From positions 87,810-151,809 of the forward strand of contig JAPJBO010000558.1 in assembly GCA_030068145.1 (NCBI GenBank): a stretch of 64,000 bases of DNA. The letters are read 5' to 3'. Below the pieces are notes generated by a model. It had not been told where the DNA came from. It saw nothing but the letters and a program-made list of their open reading frames with translations, and ran no database searches. This DNA is from Diplonema papillatum. Taxonomy: Eukaryota > Euglenozoa > Diplonemea > Diplonemida > Diplonemidae. Shown here piece by piece: positions 1 through 13,500 of the stretch. The number at the start of each line of letters is the position of its first letter. The first letter of the stretch is position 1. The translations under genes were made by a program, and so were the position numbers.

Positions 1-3
1 AAG

Positions 4-1587
4 ATGACGGTGACGCAAGACTGCACCATCGTCGACCGCAAGGTGGGGAACACTTGGGCGTACGCGTTCGGCGACGCGACGTTCCGCGGGCCGGGCCCGC
101 ACACGTTCAGCGTGCAGGTGACGGGCAGCGAACTGGGGGACATCATCAGCATCGGTGTCGCGCCGCTGCACCTCAAAGATCCGGAGATGCACGCGCAATC
201 GGCGGCCCCGCACCTGGGCTTGGCCGTCACCGCGAACGGTTCCGTCGCGACGATCGCGCAGCCGTCGAGCTTGATACCAGCGACCACGGACCTAAAGGCG
301 CACGCCACCGTGACACTCACCCTGACGGTAGACCTTGGAGAAGGCACCGTCGACGTCCTCAGGGACGCCACGCGCATCTTCCATAGCAACAGCCTCGAAA
401 GCAAAGGATTCCGAGTCAGTGGTCCGTTGGTCCCGTGTTTCGGGCTGCGAGGCACGCTGCAGGCGAAGATCGTGCGGCCCCCGCACCTGGCGTTCGCCGA
501 CGGTTCGGTGCTCGCGAACGTCGTCGTCAAAGGCACGAAGCAGAAGGACCGCCCGAAGGCTGTCTCAGCCGATGGGTTATACCAGCGGGTCAGCCCGACG
601 TACGTCCGCAGCGACGGCGTGTGCCAAGTGTACCATTGGGGCAGCCGCTGGGTGGTTGCCGACATGGCTGACCGGCCGCTGGCGTGGACTAGCGACGAGG
701 CCCTCGACTTGCAGGGCAACCCGCTGCCGCTGCTGGCGAAGGCGTTCTGCTGGGTCACCGTCACCAACCGCGCCGCGGCGCCGCCGCTCGTCCGGCTCGC
801 GGCGCCCGCGCCCCCCGGCGGGCTGCTGGCCCTGCAGGAAGGCACCGTCGACGGGAGGGTGCACTACGCGAACGATGCGCTGCACATGCGCTGGGTCGCG
901 GCGCTGCGGAAGTGGATGGTGCTTCCACGGGCTCCGCCCGCAGCCAACGGCGGCGCCCCGCCGGCCGCGGCTGCGAAGCTGTCGAAGAAGAAAGCGCCGA
1001 AAAAGCGGAAGGCAGAGACCGCGGAAGAAGAGCTCCGCGGCTTCTACTTCTCGTCCTCCTCCGAGGAACACCCCCACTGCGCCTCCGGGTGGTGGTGGGG
1101 AGACGGGGCGCACTGGAAGTTCGACGACCGAATCTGCGTCGAAGCCGTGCAGTCGGCGGCCGACCTGCACGAAGACGACAACAAGCTCTGCTGGATGAAG
1201 GACGAGTACGGCCGCGGCTGGCAGGACCTGCCGCCGGTCCCTGCTGTGGTCGCGCAGCCGCTTCCCGTGGTCACGCTCGGCGCGGCCGTAACGGCGGTCG
1301 GGAAAAAGCTGGGAGCGAGGGACATCGAGACGATGTCCCTCGAAGAGCTGGCTGGCTGGCACATCATCCAGAAGGTCAGCAGGAACCCGGTCACCGCGGT
1401 GACCCTCCGGAGCGAGTTGATCCGTGTCATCGACGGGTCTGGCATCGTGGGAAAGGGATTGAGCATCAACTGGGCTACCGAGGCCGATGCGCGCAAGGAG
1501 ACCGAAGCGGCAGCCCACGCGCAGCTCGTCCGCGTCGGAAAGTTGTTGCAGAACATCAGCAACAGAAAGAAGGAGAGCAAGCAATCG
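4..1587 (+). CDS. RNF213-like exon A: SPRY-like domain and Trp-rich repeats
   Basis: About 528 codons. Residues 1-165 look like a SPRY/B30.2-type beta sandwich (alternating hydrophobic strands, a GxxLxAKI-type ending). Residues 195-400 contain three loosely repeated Y-x-W-G-x-W modules (around YHWGSRW, RWVAALRKWMV, SGWWWGDGAHWKF), possibly small beta modules. A lysine-rich linker (residues 321-340) separates the second and third. The exon ends at TCG before donor gtactc, phase 0. Without splicing, the frame would run a few codons into an A/T-rich stretch and stop at 1608. It could instead be the end of a separate upstream gene, but the phase-matched acceptor at 2460/2461 and the absence of a convincing promoter between them favour one gene. 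The intron's acceptor lacks a good pyrimidine tract, so this join is the least certain. Confidence 0.55.
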
Positions 1588-4500
1588 GTACTCCCTTTTT
1601 TTTGTTAACAATGCATTGTTGGTACCAAAAATTTGTAGTTGGCAGCGTACTAAAAGCAACTCACCAAATCAGGTGAAAAGCCGCTAGTGCGCACAAATAA
1701 ACTTCTCATTATCAGGGATTATTCTAATCCCCGAAATTCGGGAAATTCATGGTTGAAAAGTCTGTAGCATGGCCGATTTTTTTTTTCCACATTGAGCGAG
1801 CTTTTTCCTGTTAGCCTGGTATGCGACCTTCGTGGGCGTGTTGCTGCTTCGCCACTTTGTTGTATACCCACTTGTGGGTCCTGCAGGTCCTGCAGCCTCC
1901 GTGTCTCTGGCCTTGCAAGCACAAAAAAGTTTTCACCAGATTCTCCTGTGTGGTTAAAAAACCTTTTGTTAACCGGCCTGTTTTGTGAAGAAATAATTTT
2001 CTAACCATACAGCATAAGGAAATGCATCGACGATGCTGCCGAAGAATGCGGCAGACAAAGAACCGAAGGGATCCCAAGTGCTGTACCTCCCGAACCACGT
2101 GTTGAACAGACGTCAGGTCATGCGGGTCTACCCCATACACAAGATCACAACAGGTCAAAGTCCTGAGTGAGAAAACAAATCGGCTGTTTTCGTGCGAGTC
2201 TGCCGGTAGAAAAGGGCTCGAAGTTTAATCAGCCGGCAAGCCGGCAGATAGCGCCCACTGGGCAGCACATGCAAAAACTCAAGCGAACTTCAACTCTAAA
2301 AATGCCAGAAAAGCACAGACTACTGATTCCAGCAACATCCTCTACTCGCCCTACTCGGCCTCAACCGGAGAAATCAAAAGAAATCGACTTATGCAACTGC
2401 AGAACACAGTCTAAAAGCGCATGCATTTGACACCGCAATACGATGGAACACATCCCGCAGGTGGTGGACCCGAGGAAAGCAGCCAACTTCGACTCGATGC
2501 CGGCGACGCACTTCATCGACGAACGCGTCGTCGAAGGCCGCATCATCGACGTCAGCAGCCTCGCCCCGGCCGACCGGAAGATCTTCCTGTTTTCGCTGTT
2601 CGAGAAGGATTTCCGCTCGTACCACGTCCTCGACTGCACCGCCACGACGCCGCCGCCGCCGGAGGACGTGAAGGCGTTCCTGTCCCTCTACGAGCAGACC
2701 ACCACCGGGAGGCTGGTCGTGTTCGGGTTGCAAGCCCTGCAGTCCGACAGTCAAAACGACGTCCGATACGCCATCGAACAGGACGAGCTGGCAGACTGTG
2801 CAGCCGGCAAGGAGCTGGTTGCCATTATCACCGAAGGCTCCGCCTCTGATGAGACGATCGCCGTGCTCAACAGGCGCAACTGCGGCGTCAAGTGGAAGAA
2901 GCGAGCCACCGAAGCGTGCGTCAAACTCAGCCGATTCGAATCGATCGAGCAATACACACAACCACCGGGCACGGGAAAAACGTACACGATCGAGCACAAG
3001 ATTGCAACCAACGCGTGGGGTGAAGATGCAGTGGTCGCGCGTTTGGACCTCGACGCGACGAAGACTTCCATCAACGACGTGTGCACGCGGGTGATGGGAC
3101 CCATGGCCAACCAGCGTGGTCTTTTGTACGTGCACGTCAGCCACGATGCGAGTGTGTCGATGGTGAATCACGTGCTGGACCACTTGGTGTTCATGGGCAG
3201 GTTGGAGTCTGAGTCAGGGCTCGCCGTCCACGTGCAGGACAACTGGCACTTGGTCGTCGAATTCCAGCAGCCGCCCCCGCCCGAGCAAGGGCACAGAGTG
3301 AACAACCAGTGGAAGCTGCCCGACGGCAGCAGCGACGTGACGTTGCTCGCGTGCCACGGGCTGACTGTGCAGGGGGTCCTCTTGGAGTACCAAATGAAGG
3401 AGAGGCTGACGTACTGCTTGCGGTTCATCAGGAGGTGCAGGACGTACCGGCGCTTCGAGATGCCCGACAACGATTTGACCCTCGCGCACATGCTCCTGAA
3501 CGGCGTCCCCCACTTGCAGGACAAAACCGCGGCTGCAATGGCAGTGCAGCTCAATGGAACGTGCACGCATAGGCAGCTCACGAGGGCTTTGGAGCTGATA
3601 ACTAAACGGTACCTGCTGCACGATGACTCGGCGCTGGTCAACAAGCAGATGTTCGAAAACAAATCCGTGCCGTCCGGCGAGGACGAGCTGGTGTGCATGT
3701 GCCTGGAGAGCGACGTGAAGCAGTACATCCACCCCGACATAGACAGCCACTTCCACCTGATCATCTCCTCGTGGAAGTTCTTGCAGCTGCACGGGCAGGC
3801 GCAGGAGAGCGTGGTGGAGGCGGTCACCGCGTACCAGGTCTCGAAGTTCGAACGGTGGCTGCTGATGAAGAAAGACGACGCGCCGAGCGGCGAAAAACCG
3901 ACCTGCGACACCGTCCGCCGCCTGCTCCAAGCAACCAACGACGAACCGCTGTACCGCCTCATCGAGTTCCTGTCGTCCGAGCTGCAGGTTCATCCAAAAG
4001 AGGCAACGTCCATCCTCCAAAGCAAGAACTACGTCCTGACGTCTGACTTCCTCCGCAAGCTGATCCAGCTCAATGGGCACATGAGCGTCCGGGACCCGGT
4101 CATCTTGCAGGGCCCCTCTGGGACCGGCAAGTCGTACGCCATCAACATTCTGTCGGTGTTGCACTGCTTGCCTTCCCCGACGCCTGAGGTCGGCCACGGC
4201 CGCATCCCGAACATCGAAAGAGTCCTGCGTTCTTGGATCAAAGGAGACCCGTCGTGGAAGCTGCTGTTCCCCGACTCACGCCCCGACGTCGAAGATATCG
4301 TGTTCAACGCCGGGATGGTGTCCGTCTGCAGTCCGACGAACAACTGCCTCGAGGTCTTGAAGAAGAAGAAGCAGCTTGAAGCTTTGGAATACGTCCGCGA
4401 GGCGGTGAAGGACATGCTGGGACCGCTGTTCAGCATGAGCGTCGACCCTGAAATCGTCAAGGCGAAGCAGGACGACAAGGCGTTCGCTGCGGCGATAAAG

Positions 4501-7500
4501 GTGCTCAACGAAGGCCCAGACCAGCGGAAGGACAGGCAGCTGCAGTGCGAGGAGGTCGCCGAGAAGCTGAGGGTCATCTCGAACAAGTTCAAGGTTTTGA
4601 GCGGCGCGTTCTTGTGCGCGGAGGTCTTGCAAACCATCAAAAACGCGGTCAGATCAAGCGACGTGAGCCAGCTCACCGGGAGTGTCACCGCCGCGGAACT
4701 GCACGCAATCCTGGACCAGGACCTGGTGCGAGACGCGTACGTGAAGTGGGTGGCGAAAGCCTGCGACAAAGTCGGCAGCGCGAACCGCGCCGCGTTCGTG
4801 CTGAAGCTGAAACAGCGCATCAAGGACCTGCTCGACAAAACGCCCGTGTACGAAGTGTCGCGGGACTTCATGGCCAAGCTGTCGGACACGACGGTGTCCG
4901 ACGACAGGGAGGCGGTCGCGGCCGAGATGTGCGACATCATGCGCCGCCTCTTCGACATGAAGGTTCGCAGGGCTTCCGTCGACATCCTGATGCGATACGA
5001 CATGACTCCGCAGAAGCTCTTCGACCAGATGCGTCCCATGCTGGAATTCGCGCACAAGTATGGATTCTGCAGTTTCTTTTCATTATGCACTTGAATCGTT
5101 TGAATGCAAACACTGCTCCGTTTTCGGTGCATCTGCGGGTGAGACGACAGTTACTATCTCGGCCGCGAGGGCAACCCTCAAGGGAGAAAAGGAAGTGTGT
5201 CGAATCATCTGGTGATTCCTCGAGCTCGTCGTCAAACTGCACATCGGACGTGAAACGCGCACCGGAGACAAACAGTACGCGGGGCAAGAAGCGACTGAAG
5301 CATGACACGACGCGTGCAAGGAGGAAGTCTGCTGCGGCTTGTGACGTGTTCTCGGGAAGAGGTCAGCGCGGTAGCGGTGACCACGAGAACACATACAGGT
5401 GGGTGGGGAGAGGCCCTGGGACTGCTAAGGCGTGACTAACCCTTTGACTTGTTTTGATGTGTTCTCGGGAAGAGGTCAGCGCGGTAGCGGTGACCACGAG
5501 AACACATACAGAGAGGTCCTGGGACTGCTAAGGCGTGACTTCTCGGGAAGAGGTCAGCGCGGTAGCGGTGACCACGAGAACACATACAGGTGGGTGGGAA
5601 GAGGTCCTGGGACTGCTAAGGCGTGACTTCTCGGGAAGAGGTCAGCGCGGTAGCGGTGACCACGAGAACACATACAGGTGGGTGGGGAGAGGTCCTGGGA
5701 CTGCCAAGGCGTAACTAACCCCGTCCCTGTCCCTCCCAGGGAGCCACCCCAGCACTAGCCTAGCCCACCTGACGGTGGGGGCCCACACCCTTTGACTTGA
5801 AGCTCCCTCTACAGGCACGCGAAGACGAGCGTCGTCATCATGATCGACGAAATGAACGCTACGAAGATGCTCGGGCTCCTCAAGCGCATCGTGGTCGACC
5901 GTTACTGGGACATGTGGGAGGACCAGTACCCGGAGACCCACGGCAAGCTGCCGGCCAACGTCGCGTTCGTCGGCGCAGTGAACCCGACGAAGAAGGACGC
6001 TGCCCTCGAAGGCCACGAAGCGGCGCACCCCCAAGAGGCAGCGGAAGCCGCGGCCACCGACGACGTGGCTGGCTTCGACGTGATGCCGATGCCGCCGTCC
6101 CTCGTCGAGTACCTGGTGCCGTGGAGGCAGCTGGCAGAGGAGCAGACCGGGACGTTCATCGCCCGCGTCTTCTGTGCGAACAAGAACATCTTCGCGGCGG
6201 ATCTGAGAAGGAACCAGCAGGACGTGCTCAGCGAGCTTCTGTGGAAGGCGCACCGCTTCGCCCAGGCGAAGTGCAGGAACAAGCGGTCGACGGTGTCGCA
6301 GAGGGACATCCACCGGGCGATGAAGCTTTTCGACTACTTCTTCAAGGCAAACCTCGACTTCGTCAACCCAGACCGCCTGGGCCAGCCGCCCGCCGCTGTC
6401 ACCGACCGTGCGATGTCTGCGATGATCCTCGGCATCGGCGTGTCGTACTACTTCAGGTTTCCGCCGGAGCAACGCGCCGAGCTGTCCGGCATTCTCACCG
6501 GGTATCTGGTGGAGAAGAATTCCATCCCAACCGGCGTCACCTTCGAGCAGGTGGTGAAGGTCGCGGTGGACTGGCACTGCAGCAGGGACCACCTCCGGCT
6601 GCCGGATGCCGTGTACGCGCACCAGGGTCTGATCGAGAACTTGTTCGTGCAGATGGTGTGCTTCGACATCCGCCTGGCCGTCATCCTCGAAGGCGCCCCC
6701 GGCACGTCGAAGACACTGTCGAACAACATCATCAGGGACAACATGACCGGCTCCGGCCAGTTCTGGAGCAAGCTGTGCCACATTTCGGACATCTGCCGGT
6801 ATCAGGGCTCCGCGCAGTCGTCCGCCGACGAGATCAAGCGGAAGTGCGACGAGGCGTATGAAAAGCAGAAGGAAAACGACGAAGCCGGCGCGACCAACAA
6901 GCGGACACTGCTCTTCGTCGACGAAGCCGGCCTGGTCAAGGGTGAGTCCGACGAGCGGAAGTGGGCGCTGAAGGTGCTGCACTACTACTTGGAAGGCGCG
7001 AACCTCGCGTCCGTGTTGATGACCAACTCGTGCCTAGACCCGGCCATCGACAACCGCTGCGTGACAGTGCACATGGCGAAGCCGGCGAATTCCGAGTTGA
7101 CCAACATGTGCGCCGGGATTCTGCACAAAAGGGGCTTGGCGGGGCTGACGGACGTGGCGCGGAGGATCATCCCCGCGTGCTGCCGCGCGTTCCACCAGCT
7201 GGTGCCGCCTGTGTCCGAAGGGGAGACGCTGAACCTGTCGACAAGCAAGGACAAGTTCCGGTGGTGGTTCGGTCTGCGCGACCTCTTCCACATGATGCGG
7301 TACATCCGGAGGTACCAGCCGGCCGGCGGCGGGCAGCGCGACATTTCGGACGTGACGCTCATCGACGTCAACCCGCCGCTCGTAGCGCACGCGATCCAGC
7401 GGAACTTCAACGGGCCCCCCGAGTTCTTCAATTCGGTGCTCGAAATCTTTGGAGTCGTCCTGTCTGCGGAACACCCCGCGTACGCCGAAGCAGAGCTGCG

Positions 7501-10500
7501 CAAGCTGATGATGCAGAACCTGGCCGTCATCCTCGACTCCGTCGAAGACAACAACCGCGCGACCGAAAAACTCTCCGGGAAGAACTTGAACGACATGTGG
7601 GTGCGGTCCAAGCTCCTCGTCGACACCACCGACGACGGCACCATCCTGCAGCTGCTGAAGCGTGCCCACACCAAGCACTTGGAAGACGTGAGCGTGCTGT
7701 CGCTCTCGAGCCTCTCCAAGAACGACGACCTGATGCCAGCCACCGTCGTGTCCCAGATCGCGGCCGCGATGGAAACCGGAAAAGCGGTCTGGCTGACCAA
7801 CACGCGGGGCATCGACGCCTGTTTGTTCGACGTTTTCAACCAGAACTACGTTGTCGCGTCCAGCGGGTCGAACGAAGTGTTGCACTTCGTCGCCCTCGCG
7901 ATCGGCGCCGCGCTGGAGTACAAACAGGTGCACAAAGACTTCCAGTGCATCGTCCACGTCACCAAGAAGGAAATGGCCGGCATGGACAAGGTGCTGCCGA
8001 GCCCGTATTTGAACAGACTCGAGAAGTTCAGCTTGGGCGTCGGCGACGTGCTGTACCACGTCCTCAAGAACAGGCCGCAGGACCTCGAAGTCATAACGAG
8101 CCTCAGGGACAGACTGCGAGAGTTCGCTAGCACGCTTTCCATGCGAACCCCGTGCGTCATCGGATCGAATCAAGAAGACACAATCACGTCGATTCTGCTC
8201 GAATGCGTCCAGCACGGCGGGATCCACCCACTCGAATTCGACGCGAGGCTCCGCATGGACCCTGCGTTGGTCTCGTTTCTGGATGCTGAAGACGCGTCTG
8301 TCCTCCTCTGGCGCTCGGTTGCCTGCAAGCTTCTGCAAGTCTGCAAGCCGGAAGCGCTGCTGGCCGCGCAGGACCTTCTCGTCGACGCGCCTGCGTTTCT
8401 GTACGCGTACTTCCGCGGGCTCTCCCCGTGGAAGCTCACCCGGTACCTGAACGTCATCCAGAAGGACATCGAGACCAGCACGCCTCGTTGCTGGAGGAAG
8501 TACGTCGTGTACACACCGGCCAACGTCGACCACCGGACGCTCATGGAGAGCGTTCCGAAGACCGTCGTCGTGAACGTCGACACCCTCCTCGAGTCCAACC
8601 GTGGGAAGGACCACCTCGCAGAGCTCCTGCACAAGTTCTGCTTGGACCCGGACGCCGTCCTATTCGCGGTGCTGATGCCGCCTCAGAGCTTGGGCCGCCC
8701 GGAGGTGCGCGAGGTGCGGACCCTCCTCGACGCGCCGTTCGAGCTGAAGGAGCACGAGTGCGCCTCCTTAAAGAAGGGAGTCTTAGTCGTCCACACGTAC
8801 GCGGCGGCTTCGCTGCTGGGGTGTGCGAGCGTGCCGCTGTTCGCGTCCGGGTGGGACAACGTGTACATCGACGCGGCTGCGGAGTACGTGACCCTAATCG
8901 GGTTCGTCGACCCAGGCCTCTCGATCTGCCGTTACGTAGACCCCGACGTCGTCGGGAAGGAACCCCCCGCAAGCCCCGAATGGCCGGATCTCGAACGGGC
9001 GATGGACCAAGCCGTGAGCTCGCTGATGAAGCGGCAGTCGGACATCAGCTCCATGTGGGAGCACATCGAAGACACGGACGCAGCCTTCGAGCTCTACAGC
9101 AACGCCAGCGACCTCACCGTTCAAGTGTCCGTGTGCAAACAGCTGCTGAAAGCCTGCCCGCTGGTCCGCAAGGTGACGCTCGAACTCCTCAGGAGCCGGC
9201 AGCCCACCTCGAAGCACTTGGTCGACCTCGGCAAGCGCGTGAGCGCGCAGGAGGAAAACGCGTCGTCCCTAGCCCAGCGCCTGGCGGACGCAGAGGCGGC
9301 GCCGGCGAGGGTGTGGATGATGATCGCCCTGCAGCACCTCATCAACGACAGGGCGGCGTCGGTCCTCCTCGAGTGGGACAGCCTCGGGCAGCGCAGCACG
9401 AAGGCAGGCGTCGAAGCGGCGCGCAGGCTGAAAGAAAGCGACCGCCTCCTCTCGGAGCTGCTGTCGATGACCGGGCACAAGTACATGTACTACCAGCTCA
9501 GCCGATTCAAAGTCAGCAGCTTGCCGAAGTTCACGATTTACTGCAAGCCCAGCGTCCCCGGATCGTACCAACTTCTCGAGTTCCTCACCGTTGCAGACGA
9601 CGCGATCGACCCTGTAAAGGCTGCGCAAGACTTGGAGACACGGATCGTCGCTCACGAGGGCCTGCAACGCATCTTGGCCAGCATGGCTCCAGACGCCTTC
9701 TTCCTCGACGTGATCCGGGTCCGGATTCGCTTGAAGAGCGCGACTGTCGTCGACGTGCTGACGAAGTGGACGTTCCAGTTCATGATCAGCTTGCACAGGA
9801 CACACTTCGGAGAGGCGCCAGCGACCTTCTGCAGCTTCCAGGCGCTCTGCAGCGTTCACGGATCGGTGTTGGACGACTACGTCGTCGCATTGTTCCCCCT
9901 GGCCATGGCCGGTGTCTTGCAGACGAAGAACCCCGAAGAGAAATGCACGCAAAACGGCGCAGGTTGGGTCAGCCACGAGCTCTGCCCGCAGGTCTGTCTA
10001 GGCAACTTTTTACGTCTTTGTCACACGCACACATCCTACACGATATGCATACTAATACACAATTCCTTGTCACGCACACATACTGCCACTACCTACAAGA
10101 TACGCATTCTCGTATGCGATACCTTGTCACACGCACACGTACTGCTACTACCTATGCGTATCGTAAAGGTAGTCGCAGTACTAGTATGCGATACCTAAAA
10201 GAAACGCTGGTCTGCCGTGTCTACTACACTACATCAGAGACTAGAAAATACCGGCTTAAACACTCTACAAACACTCGAGAGGTTTCTACACACACCGCAA
10301 CACAACAAATCCGAAAGAAACCATCTCATATCGTTGTTGCGTTGGTGGGGAGTCATTGGGGTCATTTGCATATGAGCATCACTTAAAACAAACCCGGAGT
10401 CTCAAGCAAACCTTAACTCTAAAAAAAAAAAAAAAACCAAGCAGCTGCTGGCCGATGCCGCGACCGTGACGCAGGAGAAGCAGCGGCTGTCCGTCAAGAA

Positions 10501-13500
10501 CTTCACGTTCGCAGCGTCCGCCCTGCTGCGGAGGGCGGACCGGGACAGGTTCGCGACGAGCAGCTCGCTGCCCGGCCTCGCGGTGCTGACCTCGCTGATC
10601 CGGGGCAGAATCGCCAACGACGGCGAAACCAAGGGCATGACCAAGCAGTTCGTCGCTGCCCTCGGCGACTTCGTCCGCAGCTCCCGCGCCTGCGCCGCAC
10701 CCGGCGTCCTGGCCGTCGACTACAAGTCGCTCGCCGAGCTGCTGCAAGCGTTCGAATCTGCGTTTTCGACCGACCTGTTGGTCACTCTCTCCGAAATCGC
10801 GCCGGCAAACGACGCCAACGTCGAGTCGCTGTCTTTCGCGTGCAAACGGCTGGGCAAGCTCCCCCGGGCCACCGCCTGCCGCGTCATGTCGAACTTGCTC
10901 GCGCACAAGCTCACCCCCGCTGCGCTCGAAAACCTCGAAATTTTAGACGTCGCAGACCACCTCGCGCAGAAGCCGAGGATCACGCTCAACCAGAAGCCGC
11001 CCGTCTTCCACCCGCCGCCGGCGTTTTCGTCGAGCGCGGGGACCGTCGAGAGTACGGAGTCGGTTCTGTCGAACGCGACGTACGTAGCGGTGTACGACGC
11101 TGCGTTTGATCAGCTGGTTGGGATCAATGGTGAGCAGCTCAGTGAGGGGCGCCTGGTGGAGTGCGCGAAGATCCACTCGGCCGCCTGCGCCGCGCAGGGG
11201 AAGAAGACGAAGGGCAGCGTGCAGCTGGCCGCGAGCGTCGCACTCCGCGCCGCCGCCCACGCGCTGCTGGCCTGCCTCGCGCGGCTGTTCGTGTCCGAGG
11301 TTAACGGACCGGGGTTCCTGACCGGCGAACACGCCGACCTCATCACCAGGGCCGCGAAAATCGAGCTCGAACCCCCGGGCTTCATCTGCCCCAAGCACCC
11401 AGGAGCCCCCATCCCCGCCGCATACGCGGAGCAGATTGACACCCTTGTCGAGTACATGAGCCAAGGTTTCGGCCGCTTCGACGGGCTCGGGATCCTGAAG
11501 ACGTCCGTGTTCCTCCAGGCGCAGGTCGCTTCGGAGAGTAAGGTCAGCCCGTTGGTCACCGTGTGCGGGACGCTCATGCAGTACACGTGCCAGTGCGCGC
11601 AGCCGACAGCCGTGCTGCCGGGCGATCTCTTCTTCGTGCACGACTTGCGGTCCGACGCGTACCAGCGGTACATCAACGTCGTGTCCATCTTCCGCTCGAA
11701 GAACTGCACGGCGGAGCTGGCGTCGTTCTTCAAAGATCAGCCGCAGGACGACATCGTCGAGGTGTGCACCCAAACCAAACCCACACCCTCGTTCTGCATT
11801 AACCACTTAACCACCCAAGGACGACAGCTACCACTGCAGTGGTAGTTAATTCAAGTTCGCGGGTGTCAAGTTCGCAGGCGAGACCAAATAATGGTCGAAT
11901 GTGGTCGCCGTTTGCTTTATCGGAAAGATCTGACACGAATCTTTGAAATGCCACGCTCTCGTTCTTGATTAATGAAGACATTCTTGTCGAATGCTTTCAG
12001 AAGTTCGTCTTCCTACGATCTAAGAATTTCACCTCTGACATTAGAAGTACGTACGAACCCGGCAGTCCCTATTGATCCCGCGCAACGAGGCCTTAGACGA
12101 AACTCAAAAGAGAACCGCTAAGAACTTCGTTTTGAATATTCCTTCTCGGGTTAAGAAACCAACAAAAAGAGTCGAGATAATCGCGTCCTTCATTGCCCCC
12201 ACCTGCGGAAAGGACCCTGAAAGGACCCTGGAAGACCCCTGTTTTACCGGAAAAACATACAACCCGTAACCACATAGCCCTTTCTTGCTCTAAGAGAACC
12301 CATTCATGAACGGTCACACGGAGACCCTAAACCCCCGGAATTTCAAGCGAACTTTAACTCTAAAAACAGGGCACTACTTGCACGCGTCGCATTTGCTTTG
12401 TGGTGCTGCACTGCGAGGCTGAAAAGACGTGGGCAGCGTGTTTTGGGAGTTGATCAGAATTCCTGACAAGCAAAATGACACAGGATAGGGGGTTTTTTTT
12501 TAAAATAAATTTTTTTTATCACATCTTACGACTGTAAGAATAACATCGAACAATAACCTACGCTACTTCCACTTCTTCGAGCCAACGAGCCTTCATGCGA
12601 ACAGCGCAAGCGTAACCTCTGTCACTCAAACCCTCCAACCACCCCCCCCCGTACCCCGAGGACAACCCTCAAAACCCCAACTTCCCCTCTCCCCCTCTCC
12701 CCCCCTTCTTTTTCTCCCCCATTTCTTTTTCCTTTTTTCATCCCCTAATCCGTGCCTCGTAACACACAGCCGCCGATCAACACGAAACCACCCAGAAGAA
12801 AAGCCAGGCACCGGGATCTTCCTGACGAGCACGCAACCCGGTGAACTTAATCAAGAGTCGAAGATTAGCGTCGAAACTTCCTGGCTTTTCACGCCGCAGC
12901 AGAACGACCACACCCTACCCAAACCCAAGCACCCTCTAAACGCGTTAGGGGACTTCACAAGGTTTCACAACGGAGTGACACAACACCCGAAACGAGTCGC
13001 ACTCTTTTACTTTTCTCAACCCCCCGCCATACCCAAGCCTCTACGGTCAACCGGAGACTTTAAAATACCGACCTTCTAATCCACAAATAACGCTAGATAT
13101 ATACACAAGAGGGAAACAATCAACGACCACCCTTCTATCCGGGGCCACTCGTCGCAACCGTTTTCCCAGCCTCGAGGCCTTTTCCACCCCCTCGGGACCT
13201 CTACAAGGCCCCCTCAACCGGAAACACAAAACCTCGTGGGGTTCCCAGTGAGAGAGCGCATATTCCCTCAGTAGGGGGGGAAAACTTCATCCATCAAAAC
13301 ACCCTGCTCAACTTGTAGAACGTGGGGGACCCAAGGCTACCCTCCACGAAGGAATGTACTTGGTGTCCGTCCCACGCACCCCCCCAGCGCGGCGGCGCCG
13401 ACGCACTCAACTGCCAACGCCGCAACTCCGGGCCAACACCCCCGCCCGACGAACGCCGCCCAATGCGCAGCCCCCGGCTGCGTCCATCCGACGCGCGAAC

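Noticed and set aside
577-1659. 360-codon open frame on the minus strand opposite exon A
   Set aside because: Shadow of a GC-rich exon; low-complexity Arg/Val/Gly composition and no family signature. Similar shadows oppose exons B, C, D and L.
12385-12480. Transposon or spliced-leader relic near GACGTGGGCAGCGTGTTTTG (also at 1640, 20060, 23280, 28390)
   Set aside because: Short shared phrases such as GGCAGCGTGT and TTGTTGGTAC recur, but no defined ends or known leader sequence could be recognised.
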